Shown here: positions 7,844 through 17,287 of the stretch, piece by piece | Layout of the letters: every line of letters starts with the position of its first letter | Position numbering within the stretch: position 1 is the stretch's first letter | Origin: JAKEGK01 sp036507695 | GTDB lineage: Bacteria; Pseudomonadota; Gammaproteobacteria; SZUA-152 | DNA length: 27,721 nt | Reading direction: 5' to 3' | Assembly: GCA_036507695.1 (NCBI GenBank) | Contig: DATCIR010000316.1 | Coordinates: 1-27,721 of the forward strand | The notes under the pieces: model-generated | The model's input: only the letters and a program-made list of their open reading frames with translations | The model's database searches: none | What the model was told of the DNA's origin: nothing | Position numbers and translations under genes: made by a program

Positions 7844-10024
7844 ATGGACCAACTTTCACTGGTAGCATTACGTGAACACGGCAAGCTGGAAGAGATCCGC
7901 AGCATCGTCGCGGCCATTACCAGCCGGCTCGTGCTCCCGTTGTATTTCCTGTTCTGGATTTGTGATCTTGTGTACGTACCGCAGTATGCGTGGGAATTTC
8001 TCGCGCTGCGCTCACTGGTAATACCCTTTGCATTGTTGACGCACTACATGATCACCCGGGTGGGTGATCTGAGGCTGGCCAACGCCGTCGCCTTATTCTA
8101 TGTGTTCGGCCTTGCATCGATCATTAATATCATGATCTATGTTATCAATGATGTTTCCACGCCCTACTATGCGGGACTCAACCTGATCGCCATCGGCGCT
8201 CTTATCTGTATACCCTGGACGCAACGCTACTTTGCCTTGGTTGTCCTGGCTATTTTCGGGCCTTACTATGTCATTCAACTCAACCTGATTTTCAGTGAAG
8301 CAAGGAGCCACGAAGGGCTCGCGATTGCGTCGTTTTTTATTGTGGCAACCGTCATTATTTGCGGAGTTGTGCGGGAGTTCTTCGAGCGAATGCGGCTCAG
8401 CGAATTGCAGACCCATCTTGACCTGCAACGTGAAATCCGGCGCCGCCAGGAAATGGAGAAGGAAGTGGTCTTTGCGCGCGACACAGCACTCGCCGCCAGC
8501 GCCAGCAAATCCACATTTCTGGCAAACATGAGCCATGAGCTGCGCACACCGTTGCACGCGATCATCGGTTACAGTGAACTGCTCCAGGAACATCCGTGGG
8601 CGCCGGAAAACAAATTGGCGAATCAGGATATAAAAAAAATCGAAAACGCGGGACGCCATTTGCTGTCGATTATCAATAATATTCTCGATATTGTAAAACT
8701 GGAGGCGGGGCGCCTGGACGCGCAGATTGATATTTTTCATGTGCAGGAAGTTATCGAGGTTGTGGAACAAATTGCCCGGCCATTGGCCGCCAAAAACAAC
8801 AATCAATTGGTGATTCATTGCGCCAATAAAATCGGCGTCATGGAATCCGATGGCATTAAATTAAAACAAATACTGATTAATATTCTGGGCAATGCCTGTA
8901 AGTTCACGTTCAACGGCACTGTGACCTTAACAGTATCCAGTGTTGAGATGCACAAACAAGGTTGGATTCAGTTTGTTGTTAAAGACACCGGTATTGGGAT
9001 GTCACCGGAAAATACCCGGCGGATTTTCGATGCTTTCGCCCAGGCGGATCCCAGTACCACGCGGAAATTCGGCGGCACGGGATTGGGGCTGTCCATCAGC
9101 AAGCAGTTCAGCAAGTTATTGGGTGGCGATATCACGGTGCAAAGTGAGGTGGGTAAAGGCAGCATGTTTACTTTATATCTGCCCAGGGAAGTGCGGCAAT
9201 CCACCCGTTACGCTCAAAACCTTCGCAACTTTGGCCAGCGGCGCAACCGGTCTTCCAGTGTATTTGTGCTCGAATCCGACTCGGTGCTGCGCGATACATT
9301 GCAGGTCATGCTGATTGAGAAAGGTTTTGAAGTTAACGGCGCCGCATTTGATAAAATCGGGGTGGAATTGTCCGCCATTGCCTCGCCGGATGTCATGATC
9401 CGCAATACCGCGTTCGAAAAGGATGCCATCCGGGAACTCTACAAACAGTATTGTGATTATCAATATGCCAGTACCCCCGTTATTCTCGAAAGCATCGATG
9501 ATTCTGGAAACAACGGCGGCGTGTTGTGTTATCACGAATACTTCCCCAATATGCCCTTGTTGAATTTGGTCAACCTTTATGAACATACCCAGCAGCGGGG
9601 TATCGTGCTGCTCAAGGAGGAAATTGCGCTGGAAAAGTCATTAAATATGGCGCGCGACATACGGGACGCCACGGCGTTAATCAGTAAGCTGACGCCAAAC
9701 CTGATCTTGCTGGACCCTGTGTGTATCGCGGCAGCCAGCAGTGAGCAGCTCTCGACGCTGTTTAGTGCCATCTATCAATCTCCGATCAGGCTTACGCTAG
9801 TAAATTCCACTGACGCGGGATTTAAAGGTTTTCAAGAAAGCATGCGTGCACTGAGCGAGATAGCCGCAAAAATGACAAGCACACACGAAAATATTTCCGA
9901 ACTGATAGTTGAAACCGTAATCAATACAGTGCGTCGAAATGCCGTGGCTAATCTTGCGGATATCAGAGCGTCGTACAATCAGTTGTCGGCAAACCTCAGC
10001 CAGAAAATTGATGAAAAAGTATAA
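7844..10024 (+). CDS. Membrane-bound hybrid sensor histidine kinase with degenerate receivers
   Basis: Frame residues are numbered from an in-frame TTG at 7823; the first ATG, at 7844 (residue 8), is my preferred start, giving 726 aa. Neither has a clear Shine-Dalgarno. Residues about 28-185 form roughly six hydrophobic membrane segments with a PYYAGLNL motif between them, followed by a coiled coil (about 190-225). The HisKA box SHELRTPLHAIIGYSELL has the phospho-His at 238. The ATPase follows with N-box NILGNACKFT, G1 DTGIGM (388-393) and G2 GGTGLGLSI. After residue 478 come two receiver-like folds. The first has Asn (528) where the phospho-Asp should be (PDVMIRN); the second keeps a possible Asp (LILLD, 631) but lacks the usual acidic pair. 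No response regulator is adjacent. The signal sensed is unknown. Confidence 0.85.
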   Translation: MDQLSLVALREHGKLEEIRSIVAAITSRLVLPLYFLFWICDLVYVPQYAWEFLALRSLVIPFALLTHYMITRVGDLRLANAVALFYVFGLASIINIMIYVINDVSTPYYAGLNLIAIGALICIPWTQRYFALVVLAIFGPYYVIQLNLIFSEARSHEGLAIASFFIVATVIICGVVREFFERMRLSELQTHLDLQREIRRRQEMEKEVVFARDTALAASASKSTFLANMSHELRTPLHAIIGYSELLQEHPWAPENKLANQDIKKIENAGRHLLSIINNILDIVKLEAGRLDAQIDIFHVQEVIEVVEQIARPLAAKNNNQLVIHCANKIGVMESDGIKLKQILINILGNACKFTFNGTVTLTVSSVEMHKQGWIQFVVKDTGIGMSPENTRRIFDAFAQADPSTTRKFGGTGLGLSISKQFSKLLGGDITVQSEVGKGSMFTLYLPREVRQSTRYAQNLRNFGQRRNRSSSVFVLESDSVLRDTLQVMLIEKGFEVNGAAFDKIGVELSAIASPDVMIRNTAFEKDAIRELYKQYCDYQYASTPVILESIDDSGNNGGVLCYHEYFPNMPLLNLVNLYEHTQQRGIVLLKEEIALEKSLNMARDIRDATALISKLTPNLILLDPVCIAAASSEQLSTLFSAIYQSPIRLTLVNSTDAGFKGFQESMRALSEIAAKMTSTHENISELIVETVINTVRRNAVANLADIRASYNQLSANLSQKIDEKV

Positions 10025-10182
10025 GCCTATTCATTGACAGAAGTCCTACTCCCGGCAACTTACAACTTGCAACCCACAAATCGCATCAAGCCCCCTGCCG
10101 CCAGCGAAAACCGCCGGGTCATTTCCCCCAAGATAGCGCCATTTTTTGACCTGCCCCGCGCCGTATAGTGTGTTGCAGATGG

Positions 10183-10188
10183 TATACT
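10183..10188 (+). promoter_or_regulatory. Candidate extended -10 promoter for tamA
   Basis: TGGTATACT contains a TATACT hexamer (5/6) preceded by TGn, the extended -10 pattern, which tolerates a poor -35. A start of transcription near 10195 would leave a 22-nt leader before the GTG start at 10217. A TTGACC at about 10146 is badly spaced for this -10 (31 nt). Confidence 0.4.
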
Positions 10189-10216
10189 CCCGATCAGCTA
10201 ATAACGGGTTCCACGC

Positions 10217-11965
10217 GTGTTAAAAAAATATTTGACGGTTGTTTGTGTTGGTATTGGCCTGCTGGCCCCAGTTATGGCCGATGCCAGGACGTACTCCATA
10301 GAATTGGATATTCCCGAATTGGCCGCCGCGCAACGGCAGACAGTGCTTGATAACATCAGTTTGTACCGGCAGCGGAGCTCGCCCCTGTTGTCAGATGATT
10401 ATGTTATGCGCCTCTATGTCAATGGCAAGCAGGAGATTATCACCACCCTGCAGGTGTTTGGTTTTTATGAAGCCAGTGTGGAGTCCAGCCTGGAAAAGGA
10501 TGATGACGTGTGGATAATTCAGTACAACGTCACTGCGGGAGCGCCAATTAGCGTAAGCAATGTTGACCTGCAGGTCCGCGGTGAAGGAGAGACCGACAGC
10601 GAACTCGCGACGTGGCGGGCGAAATTCCCCATTCACCCCGGTGACCGCCTGAATCACCAGCATTACGAAGAAGCCAAAAAAGAATTGCGGAATTTGCTGG
10701 CTGAACGAGGGTACTTTAATTCCCGGCTCACGCAGCATGAGATCCAAGTAAACCTTAAACAGCACAGTGGCAATATTGTCATCCAGGTTGACACCGGACC
10801 GAGGTTCAAATTCGGCGATGTGACTTTCGTCCAGGAAACTTTCGATACAGGCTATCTGCGGCGTTTTATTCCGTTTGCAAAGGGCGATATTTTTCTCGCC
10901 GAGGATTTATCCGAACTGCAGAAAAACCTGGCGGTCAGTGGCGAATTCAGAAAAATTGAAGTGATACCGTTACCCGAAAGCGCTATCGATAATAGGGTGC
11001 CGATCCGCGTCAATCTGACGCCCAAAAAGCCCTTGCGTTACAAAATCGGCGCCGGTTATGGCACCGATACCGGCTTCCGCGGCCGCGCCGGTGTGGAACG
11101 CTGGCAGATTACGGATACCGGCCATCGGGCCGACGCGGAACTGTTTTTATCTAATGTTATTCGCACCGTTACGGCAAACTACCGGATCCCGATGAAAAAG
11201 CCAGCGACTGATTACCTGCTTTTTACCGGCGAACACAAGATAGAAGATACAGATACGTCTTATAGTGAATCCAACGCCGTGGCGGCGAGTAACACTTACG
11301 GATTGAAGTCATGGTTGCGCACCCTGTCCATTACGTTTCTCAAGGAAAATTATGCAGTGGGCAGCGAGGCCAATAAATCCAACCTGTTAATTCCGTCCAT
11401 CAGTTTTTCGTTTGATCCGGAGAAAGAACGCCGGCCGGAGTTGCATCGTCTGCGATGGCATTTTGATGTCATCGTCAAAGGCTCACATACCGATCTGGCG
11501 TCGGATGTGACTTTTCTACAGGGTAAAATATTCGCCGAATTGCGCTATCAGTTTGCCCGCAAATTCGCGCTGGTGGCGCGCGGTGACATTGGTGCCAGCG
11601 AGGTCGGCGAGTTTTCCAATTTGCCGGTGTCACAGCGGTTTTTTGCCGGTGGTGATTACAGTATCAGAGGATACGGCTATAAAAGCCTTGGGCCCAGGGA
11701 CGAGAACGGCGAAGTGGTTGGCGGAACACATCTGCTGGTCGGCAGCGTCGAATTGCAATACACTTTTCTGCGCAATTGGGATTTCGCGGTATTTTACGAT
11801 ACCGGCAACGCTTATGATAAAGACGCGTTTGAGCCGGAGCAGGGCGCCGGGGCAGGGATCGGCTATAAACTGCCTTTTGGCATCGTGCGCGCATACGGCG
11901 CCAATGCTTTGAGCACATCGGACAATGACTGGCGTGCCCATCTTATTTTCAGTGCGGACTGGTAA
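10217..11965 (+). CDS. tamA: TamA, outer-membrane translocation and assembly subunit
   Basis: TamA is the Omp85-family barrel of the TAM complex, which with TamB helps assemble outer-membrane proteins and autotransporters. The 582-aa protein starts at a GTG, with a signal peptide (LKKYLTVVCVGIGLLAPVMADA) ending about residue 23. About three POTRA-type domains follow, to about residue 265 (typical strings NVDLQVRGEG, GDVTFVQETFD), then a C-terminal barrel beginning at RYKIGAGYGTDTGFRGRAGVERW. The Omp85 loop-6 signature GGDYSIRGYGYKSLGP lies near residue 480, and the chain ends in an aromatic residue (SADW), as barrels do. Size and layout match TamA. The ribosome-binding site is weak (a GGG 8-10 nt upstream). 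tamB starts 11 nt after the stop, so they form an operon. Confidence 0.95.
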   Translation: MLKKYLTVVCVGIGLLAPVMADARTYSIELDIPELAAAQRQTVLDNISLYRQRSSPLLSDDYVMRLYVNGKQEIITTLQVFGFYEASVESSLEKDDDVWIIQYNVTAGAPISVSNVDLQVRGEGETDSELATWRAKFPIHPGDRLNHQHYEEAKKELRNLLAERGYFNSRLTQHEIQVNLKQHSGNIVIQVDTGPRFKFGDVTFVQETFDTGYLRRFIPFAKGDIFLAEDLSELQKNLAVSGEFRKIEVIPLPESAIDNRVPIRVNLTPKKPLRYKIGAGYGTDTGFRGRAGVERWQITDTGHRADAELFLSNVIRTVTANYRIPMKKPATDYLLFTGEHKIEDTDTSYSESNAVAASNTYGLKSWLRTLSITFLKENYAVGSEANKSNLLIPSISFSFDPEKERRPELHRLRWHFDVIVKGSHTDLASDVTFLQGKIFAELRYQFARKFALVARGDIGASEVGEFSNLPVSQRFFAGGDYSIRGYGYKSLGPRDENGEVVGGTHLLVGSVELQYTFLRNWDFAVFYDTGNAYDKDAFEPEQGAGAGIGYKLPFGIVRAYGANALSTSDNDWRAHLIFSADW

Positions 11966-11976
11966 CCGGTGACAGG

Positions 11977-14900
11977 ATGATGAAACGTTGGTTGGCAGGC
12001 GGGTTGCTATTCAGTGCGCTGGCTGCGGGCGGCGCCGGTTATTGGTTGGTGGCGACATCGTCTGGTTTGCAGTTTGTTATGCAGTCGCTGGTAACGTCCA
12101 TTCCTTTGCCGTTGACTTATCACAATCTTCAGGGAAGTATTCTGACGGCGATAAAAGCCGATCGTGCACAATACAAAACCAGCAAAGTGCGGGTGAGTAT
12201 CGAACAATTTGCAACAGGATTTTCCCTGGCAACACTGTTAAGTGGCAGGCTGGCGTTTGACAATGTGCGGGCCCTGGATGTGGAAGTATTGCAGCTGAGC
12301 GATGCGCCAGAGGTTTCTCCACAAGATGGTTTACCAACCGATGAACCCGGCGATGGTGGCTTGGCGCTGGTATTTTTATTACGCGATGTTGCAATAAAAA
12401 CCCTGCGAATTGCCAATGAAAAGAAAACCATCGCACGCTTTTCCGATGTGGTCTTACGCAAGGCAAAAATCAGGGATAAATTCGCATTTCAGGATTTGGC
12501 TTTTGCAACCGGCGCCGGCTCGGTAACCGCAAGCGGGGCGGTGGGATTTTCAGCGTCGGCAGCGGTTGAGTTAACGGCCGCCTGGCAAACCAAAGCCACG
12601 GAACAGATTCCCGCAGCCCGCGGCGCCGCGTCGTTCAAGGGCACTTACCAGCAGTTGACTGTCGATGGCCAATTGGACGCGCCGGTGGCATTTGCCGTAC
12701 GGGGTGAAATAGACCGGCCGTTTTCAGGTCTGGCCTGGCAAGCAAACATCACGGGTAACGTCTTGCCGCTGTCGTTGTTCCGTTCTGATATTGATACCGA
12801 ATTGCATCGTTATGAATTGAATGCCAATGGTGATCTTAGCAAGTTCAGTGTCCAAGGGCAGAGTGAATTGTGGGATGCGGAGCTGGGCAAATGGTCCGCC
12901 AGCCTGAATGCGCACATCAGTGCATCGCACATCGAATTGACTGCGCTGAATCTGGCAGCGCTGGACTCCTCCGCCACGCTCGCTGTGACGGGAACCACAT
13001 TGGAGCATTTTGATATTGCCAGCCAGGGACCATTTAAAATCGCCGCGTCATGGAAAAACCTGCAATGGCCATTGGCGGACACGCCAACGTTAGTCAGCAA
13101 AGCAGGGCAACTGGAAATCACCGGTTCAATCAATGACTACCAGGTTCAGCTCGCCGATACCGATTTGATTGTCAACCATCAGGCGGTCACGCAACTGAAT
13201 GCCAACGGTCATGGTAACAGCAAAAACCTCTCGCTAGCGGATTTCAGTGCTGTCTATTTGGCGGGTTCATGGCAGGGCAAAGGCCGTCTGGAATGGGCGG
13301 ATGCGTTTTTATGGGATGCCGCCATCACCGTGCAAGGATTGGATCCGTCAATCCATTGGCCGCAATGGCCCGCCAGTCTGAATGGCGCGGCGAATATCAA
13401 GGGCCAGCATAAAGCGGGCGGCTGGCAGGTAGCGGGTGAGATCAAGCAGCTTGGCGGCAAGCTGGCGGGTGTGGCCATTGATCAAGCGTCCCTGGGCTTT
13501 GAAGCAACCGAAGGCCGGTATAGCGTTAAAAACCTGTCGTTTAAATCACGCCAGAATCAGCTGCGGGGCGCGGCCGAAGTAAAGCTGGCGGCCGATACCA
13601 AACCCTATGTCATTGCCAACTGGAATATCAACGCCAAAAACCTGGCTCAGTTGCTGCCGGATGTGAAAGGCGCCATTATTAGTCAGGGCAAAATGCGGGG
13701 CGAATTGGCGTCATTGCAAGTATCCACTTCAATTCAGGCGCAAGATTTGGTTTACAAGGACTACCGGATCGGCGCCATCAACGGCACGGTTAATCTGGAT
13801 CCGTCCATTAACAGCGCGCTGTTGATTGATCTGAAACTCGATGGCCTGGCGTCTGGCAAAAATGAAATACAACAGCTGTCACTCCAGGGACAGGGTACAA
13901 CGGGCAATCACCAACTGGCTTTAAGTTCGGCGCTGGATGCCCGGCGTTCCCTGCAACTCACCGCGCGCGGTGGTTATGCCAATGAGTTATGGAATGGAAT
14001 GCTGGTTGCCACCAGAATTGACACCGCGGAATTTGGCCAATGGAAGCAGCAGCAGCCGAGCGATGTGTCCGTTTCCTTGGCGCAGTTGAACGTGGGCCGC
14101 TATTGCCTCACGCCGCTTGACGCCGATGCGCAGGTTTGCCTGGAAATCCAATCCGCTCTGCTAGATGACTGGAAGGGTGCGATTAACATCAAAAACCTTC
14201 CCGTTGCGACGTTTAGAAAATATTATCCGCCGCAAGTAATTTCGGCAAAAGGCGCGGTCAGTGGTTCGGCAAGTTATCATTTTCAGAAGAATGTTATCAG
14301 GCAGTTTCAAGCGCGGCTGATCAGCGAGAACGGTGAAGTGGTTTACGGGTTGGCGGCTGACGACCCGCAAAACCTAACCTACCGGCGGTTGCAGGCGGAT
14401 ATCACCCACACGGAGCAGGGTGTGCGCATTACGTCAAAAATGGATTTGGCCGAACTGGGCGACGTCGATATCCGGGCAAGTCTGAAAGACAAACACACCT
14501 TGAGTCCACTGGATGCCTCGCAACAAATTCAGGGCCGGATTGTGGTGGATTTGAAAAGTCTCACCATTCTGCCGCTGATATTTACCGACATCCAATATAT
14601 TGAAGGGCGTAAATACAGTGAGTATTCCGTGAGTGGAACTATTGGCAATCCCCTGGTGGTTGGCCATAGCGATATTACGATGGCTGCGCTTACCCTGCCG
14701 CGGCTCGGGATTGAACTAAAGGATATCAAAATCAGCGCGCGGTCGGATGAAAAATACACCATCAAGGTCTCTGGCCAAGCGCGGTCGGGCGACGGCAGGA
14801 TTGTCATTAACGGCGAAATGCTTGATTACCGTAACGCGAACCTGCTCGCCAAAATGACCATCACCGGGGAAAACTTTCCGGCGGCGCGCCTGCCGGAAAT

Positions 14901-15798
14901 CACCATGGACGTTTCACCGCAACTCACCGCTATTGTAAAAAATGATGAATTACGCCTGGAGGGTGAGTTGCTTATTCCGAAGTCCATCATACAAATTTTA
15001 AAAACTGTGGCGGTAGTGGCGCCGTCCGCTGATGTTGTCATCATAAATGGTGACGAAGAACCGGAGCCGCCCGCAAAAAAATTAAAATTGACCGCGGAAG
15101 TCAAGGTAAAACTGGGACACAACGTCAAGCTGGAAGGTTTCGGTGTCAATAGCCGATTATTAGGCGAGGTGGTGGTCCTGGAAACCCCCGAAGGTACGAC
15201 GCTGGGTACCGGAGAAATCCGTTTTGCGGAAGGCCGCTTCAGCGCCTATGACCGGGAATTAGTGATTGAATCCGGAACATTAACCTACGCATCCAGTCCG
15301 ATAGAAAATCCGATTGTCAACATAAAAGCCACGCGTAAAATCGATGCTAAAACCAGGGTTGGCGTTATTGTCAGTGGTTATGCCCAAGACCCGAAACTGG
15401 AATTATTTTCCGAACCGGCGATGGAGCAGTCGGATATTCTATCGTACTTGATATTGGGTTATCCGATCAGCCAGGCGAGCAAATCCGACGGTTCCACATT
15501 ATCCGGCGCGGCAGGGTCCATCGGTTTAATTGGCGGGGAAATCCTGGCCAAGCAAATCGCCAATCAATTCGGCATCGATGACGTGAAAGTGATTTCCGAC
15601 AGCACCACCCAGCAGGCCACGCTGGCGCTGGGCAAGTATCTGTCACCGCGTTTATACGCCCAATATGCGATGGGTATTGGCCAAGCGGTCAATACCTTCA
15701 GGGTTGAATACGAGCTTACCAGCCGCTGGATGCTTAAAACGGAAGCCAGCAGCGAGCAACAGGGCGCCGATTTGTTTTATACCATTGAATTTGATTGA
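11977..15798 (+). CDS. tamB: TamB, inner-membrane-anchored translocation and assembly subunit
   Basis: TamB spans the periplasm as a long beta-helical groove and works with TamA in outer-membrane protein assembly; AsmA-like relatives also move phospholipids. The 1273-aa protein has an N-terminal signal anchor (KRWLAGGLLFSALAAGGAGYWLVA). A very long run of alternating beta-strand sequence follows, without cysteine-rich or catalytic motifs. The conserved C-terminal DUF490 region includes DILSYLILGYPISQ, LGKYLSPRLYAQYAMGIGQ and the terminal barrel-contacting TIEFD. Length is typical (E. coli TamB is about 1260 aa). Two ATGs stand in tandem at 11977 and 11980; either may be used. It is 11 nt after tamA. 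Confidence 0.95.
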   Translation: MMKRWLAGGLLFSALAAGGAGYWLVATSSGLQFVMQSLVTSIPLPLTYHNLQGSILTAIKADRAQYKTSKVRVSIEQFATGFSLATLLSGRLAFDNVRALDVEVLQLSDAPEVSPQDGLPTDEPGDGGLALVFLLRDVAIKTLRIANEKKTIARFSDVVLRKAKIRDKFAFQDLAFATGAGSVTASGAVGFSASAAVELTAAWQTKATEQIPAARGAASFKGTYQQLTVDGQLDAPVAFAVRGEIDRPFSGLAWQANITGNVLPLSLFRSDIDTELHRYELNANGDLSKFSVQGQSELWDAELGKWSASLNAHISASHIELTALNLAALDSSATLAVTGTTLEHFDIASQGPFKIAASWKNLQWPLADTPTLVSKAGQLEITGSINDYQVQLADTDLIVNHQAVTQLNANGHGNSKNLSLADFSAVYLAGSWQGKGRLEWADAFLWDAAITVQGLDPSIHWPQWPASLNGAANIKGQHKAGGWQVAGEIKQLGGKLAGVAIDQASLGFEATEGRYSVKNLSFKSRQNQLRGAAEVKLAADTKPYVIANWNINAKNLAQLLPDVKGAIISQGKMRGELASLQVSTSIQAQDLVYKDYRIGAINGTVNLDPSINSALLIDLKLDGLASGKNEIQQLSLQGQGTTGNHQLALSSALDARRSLQLTARGGYANELWNGMLVATRIDTAEFGQWKQQQPSDVSVSLAQLNVGRYCLTPLDADAQVCLEIQSALLDDWKGAINIKNLPVATFRKYYPPQVISAKGAVSGSASYHFQKNVIRQFQARLISENGEVVYGLAADDPQNLTYRRLQADITHTEQGVRITSKMDLAELGDVDIRASLKDKHTLSPLDASQQIQGRIVVDLKSLTILPLIFTDIQYIEGRKYSEYSVSGTIGNPLVVGHSDITMAALTLPRLGIELKDIKISARSDEKYTIKVSGQARSGDGRIVINGEMLDYRNANLLAKMTITGENFPAARLPEITMDVSPQLTAIVKNDELRLEGELLIPKSIIQILKTVAVVAPSADVVIINGDEEPEPPAKKLKLTAEVKVKLGHNVKLEGFGVNSRLLGEVVVLETPEGTTLGTGEIRFAEGRFSAYDRELVIESGTLTYASSPIENPIVNIKATRKIDAKTRVGVIVSGYAQDPKLELFSEPAMEQSDILSYLILGYPISQASKSDGSTLSGAAGSIGLIGGEILAKQIANQFGIDDVKVISDSTTQQATLALGKYLSPRLYAQYAMGIGQAVNTFRVEYELTSRWMLKTEASSEQQGADLFYTIEFD

Positions 15799-15982
15799 TA
15801 ATAAATTTATTCGGTCAGAGTGTTCTATACACCGCGAGCAACTGAAGTGATACAAAAAACGCAAAAAAGCCTATTTTCCGGATCAAGAAAAATCCCGCCT
15901 ATCCGTTAACTTGTTTAATATTAATAGTAATGTTAATAGGATGGCTTAGTGGGTTTCTGTATCAGTATCAGGCGGTTTTAGT

Positions 15983-16453
15983 ATGCAAGCTGTAAAGAAT
16001 CTATTTTTAATTAGCGCCGTGATTTTTCCTGCTCAATCCGTGTTTGCGCATAGTCAAAATGCCGTACCCATGCAGAACATCGGCTATGGCACTTATTATG
16101 TCAACGTGAAACTGGCGGATATGGCCGGCAGCCAGTTTATGGTTGACACGGGATCCGGTTACGTGGCGATTAACGAAGAGTCGCTGGAAAAGCTCAAACA
16201 GGAAAACCAGGTGGAATATTTGCGGGATATTATCGGCAAGCTGGCCGATGGGAAAAGTTACATGCTGCCGATCTGGCGCCTATCCAGATTGACGCTGAAC
16301 GAGCAATGCACGCTGAAGGATATCGAGGTCGCGGTATTTCCCGGTAATACCCGGCAACTGCTGGGTTTAAGCGCGCTCAAGAAAGCCGCACCCCTGGAAA
16401 TCTCCTTTGATCCTCCGCAACTGGTGTTAAGCCGTTGCGATCCCGCGATTTAA
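15983..16453 (+). CDS. Periplasmic retropepsin-like (clan AA) aspartic protease
   Basis: A 156-aa protein with a signal peptide (cleavage likely after VFA, residue 22) and an aspartyl-protease active-site motif FMVDTGSGYVAI with the catalytic Asp at residue 55. The second hallmark of small bacterial retropepsin-like proteins, an LLG-hydrophobic-S segment near the C-terminus, is present (RQLLGLSALKKAAPLEISFD). Such proteases act as dimers, each chain giving one DTG. AGGCGG lies 8 nt before the ATG. It is 184 bp downstream of tamB on the same strand, too far for certain cotranscription. The natural substrate is unknown; the envelope location and neighbour suggest, but do not show, a role in envelope protein processing. 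Confidence 0.8.
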   Translation: MQAVKNLFLISAVIFPAQSVFAHSQNAVPMQNIGYGTYYVNVKLADMAGSQFMVDTGSGYVAINEESLEKLKQENQVEYLRDIIGKLADGKSYMLPIWRLSRLTLNEQCTLKDIEVAVFPGNTRQLLGLSALKKAAPLEISFDPPQLVLSRCDPAI

Positions 16454-16472
16454 GTATTCAGCGGTCCTTTTT

Positions 16473-16512
16473 TTCTAACAATAGTTTTCTAACAATAGTT
16501 TTCTAACAATTA
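16473..16512. repeat. 14-bp tandem repeat after the protease gene
   Basis: TTCTAACAATAGTT occurs exactly at 16473-16486 and 16487-16500, then in part (TTCTAACAAT) at 16501-16510. The period is 14 bp, the same as the unrelated repeat at 7639-7707. The array runs straight into the terminator stem. Confidence 0.9.
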
Positions 16513-16550
16513 AAAGGGCAAGATCGTCAGATTACGGTCTTGCCCTTTTT
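16512..16550 (+). terminator. Rho-independent terminator, probably bidirectional
   Basis: AAAAGGGCAAGA (16512-16523) pairs perfectly over 12 bp with TCTTGCCCTTTT (16538-16549) across a 14-nt loop, followed by a T-run on the plus strand. On the minus strand the stem ends in TTTT. It separates the plus-strand protease from the converging minus-strand secreted-protein gene and can serve both. Confidence 0.9.
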
Positions 16551-16581
16551 AGTGGGTTTAATACCTTTTTAGTGGGTTTAA
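16544..16581. repeat. 20-bp period direct duplication behind the terminator
   Basis: The 18-mer CCTTTTTAGTGGGTTTAA is present at 16544-16561 and again at 16564-16581. It looks like a recent local duplication that copied the terminator T-run and the sequence after it. Confidence 0.85.
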
Positions 16582-16611
16582 CAAAAGTGAATGGCTGTCA
16601 GGGAATGTTAA

Positions 16612-17001
16612 CTACCGGGCGAGTTCCGAACCGATTTCCGGACTGCCATAGTCTCTATCCTCCGGGACATACGTGGTGGCAGGTGCGGATTCCACGGCGC
16701 TGAACTCGGTGGTTTCCAACTTGCCGTTCTTATCTTTTTTCAGTTCAGTCTGTTGTTTCGACACTTCCTTTTTTTTATTAGCTGTTTCCGGCGTCGTTTG
16801 AGTCGTACTTTGAGACGTACCTTGTGACACTGTTTGCGGCGTTTTTTCAGTCACAGTCGCTTTTGCATCACCGCGGCCTGCCATTTGCAGCGCTGGCGCC
16901 TGGCCTCCCCTTTCTTCCGCCGACAGTTCCGCCGATAGCCCCGCTGATAGTCCGGTGGATACCACTACTGCTGCTGAAACTAAAAAGTAGATCAACTTCA
17001 T
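16612..17001 (-). CDS. Small secreted low-complexity protein, unknown function
   Basis: I do not recognise a family. The longest frame starts at 17016, but the ATG at 17001 is preceded by a perfect GGAGGT at 7-nt spacing. The upstream ATG overlaps that same site, so the real protein is most likely 129 aa, starting MKLIYFLVSAAVVVSTG. The N-terminus is a signal peptide. Around its end, a 12-bp unit is repeated three times in the DNA (16919-16954), giving GLSA/ELSA repeats. The rest is polar: a Ser/Thr/Gln-rich stretch (TPQTVSQGTSQSTTQTT), a Lys-rich stretch (NKKKEVSKQQTELKKDKNGK) and an acidic tail, probably disordered in the periplasm. It stands alone, converging on the protease gene. Nothing indicates its role. 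Confidence 0.65.
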   Translation of the reverse strand: MKLIYFLVSAAVVVSTGLSAGLSAELSAEERGGQAPALQMAGRGDAKATVTEKTPQTVSQGTSQSTTQTTPETANKKKEVSKQQTELKKDKNGKLETTEFSAVESAPATTYVPEDRDYGSPEIGSELAR

Positions 17002-17287
17002 ATAAAGTACCTCCATTGATAGAGCGCAGTTTAGAGTTGCTGGTAAGATTATCCTTAATGTATTTTGTTATTTACAGAAAACACTGCCTCCATGACTATA
17101 CCCTAGCCGCACGCTGCGGAGAGTCAAGCTTGAAATGAGGGAAATCAATGAATTCTGCCAGTCTGGGCGTAAACTGGCGCAATCCTGTACGATGTATTAT
17201 AAAAATATCATGCCACCGGCGTGTAAAATGTACGCTAATCACATATAACAACTATATATTGACTATGTATTTTCGGGAGAAATGTCC

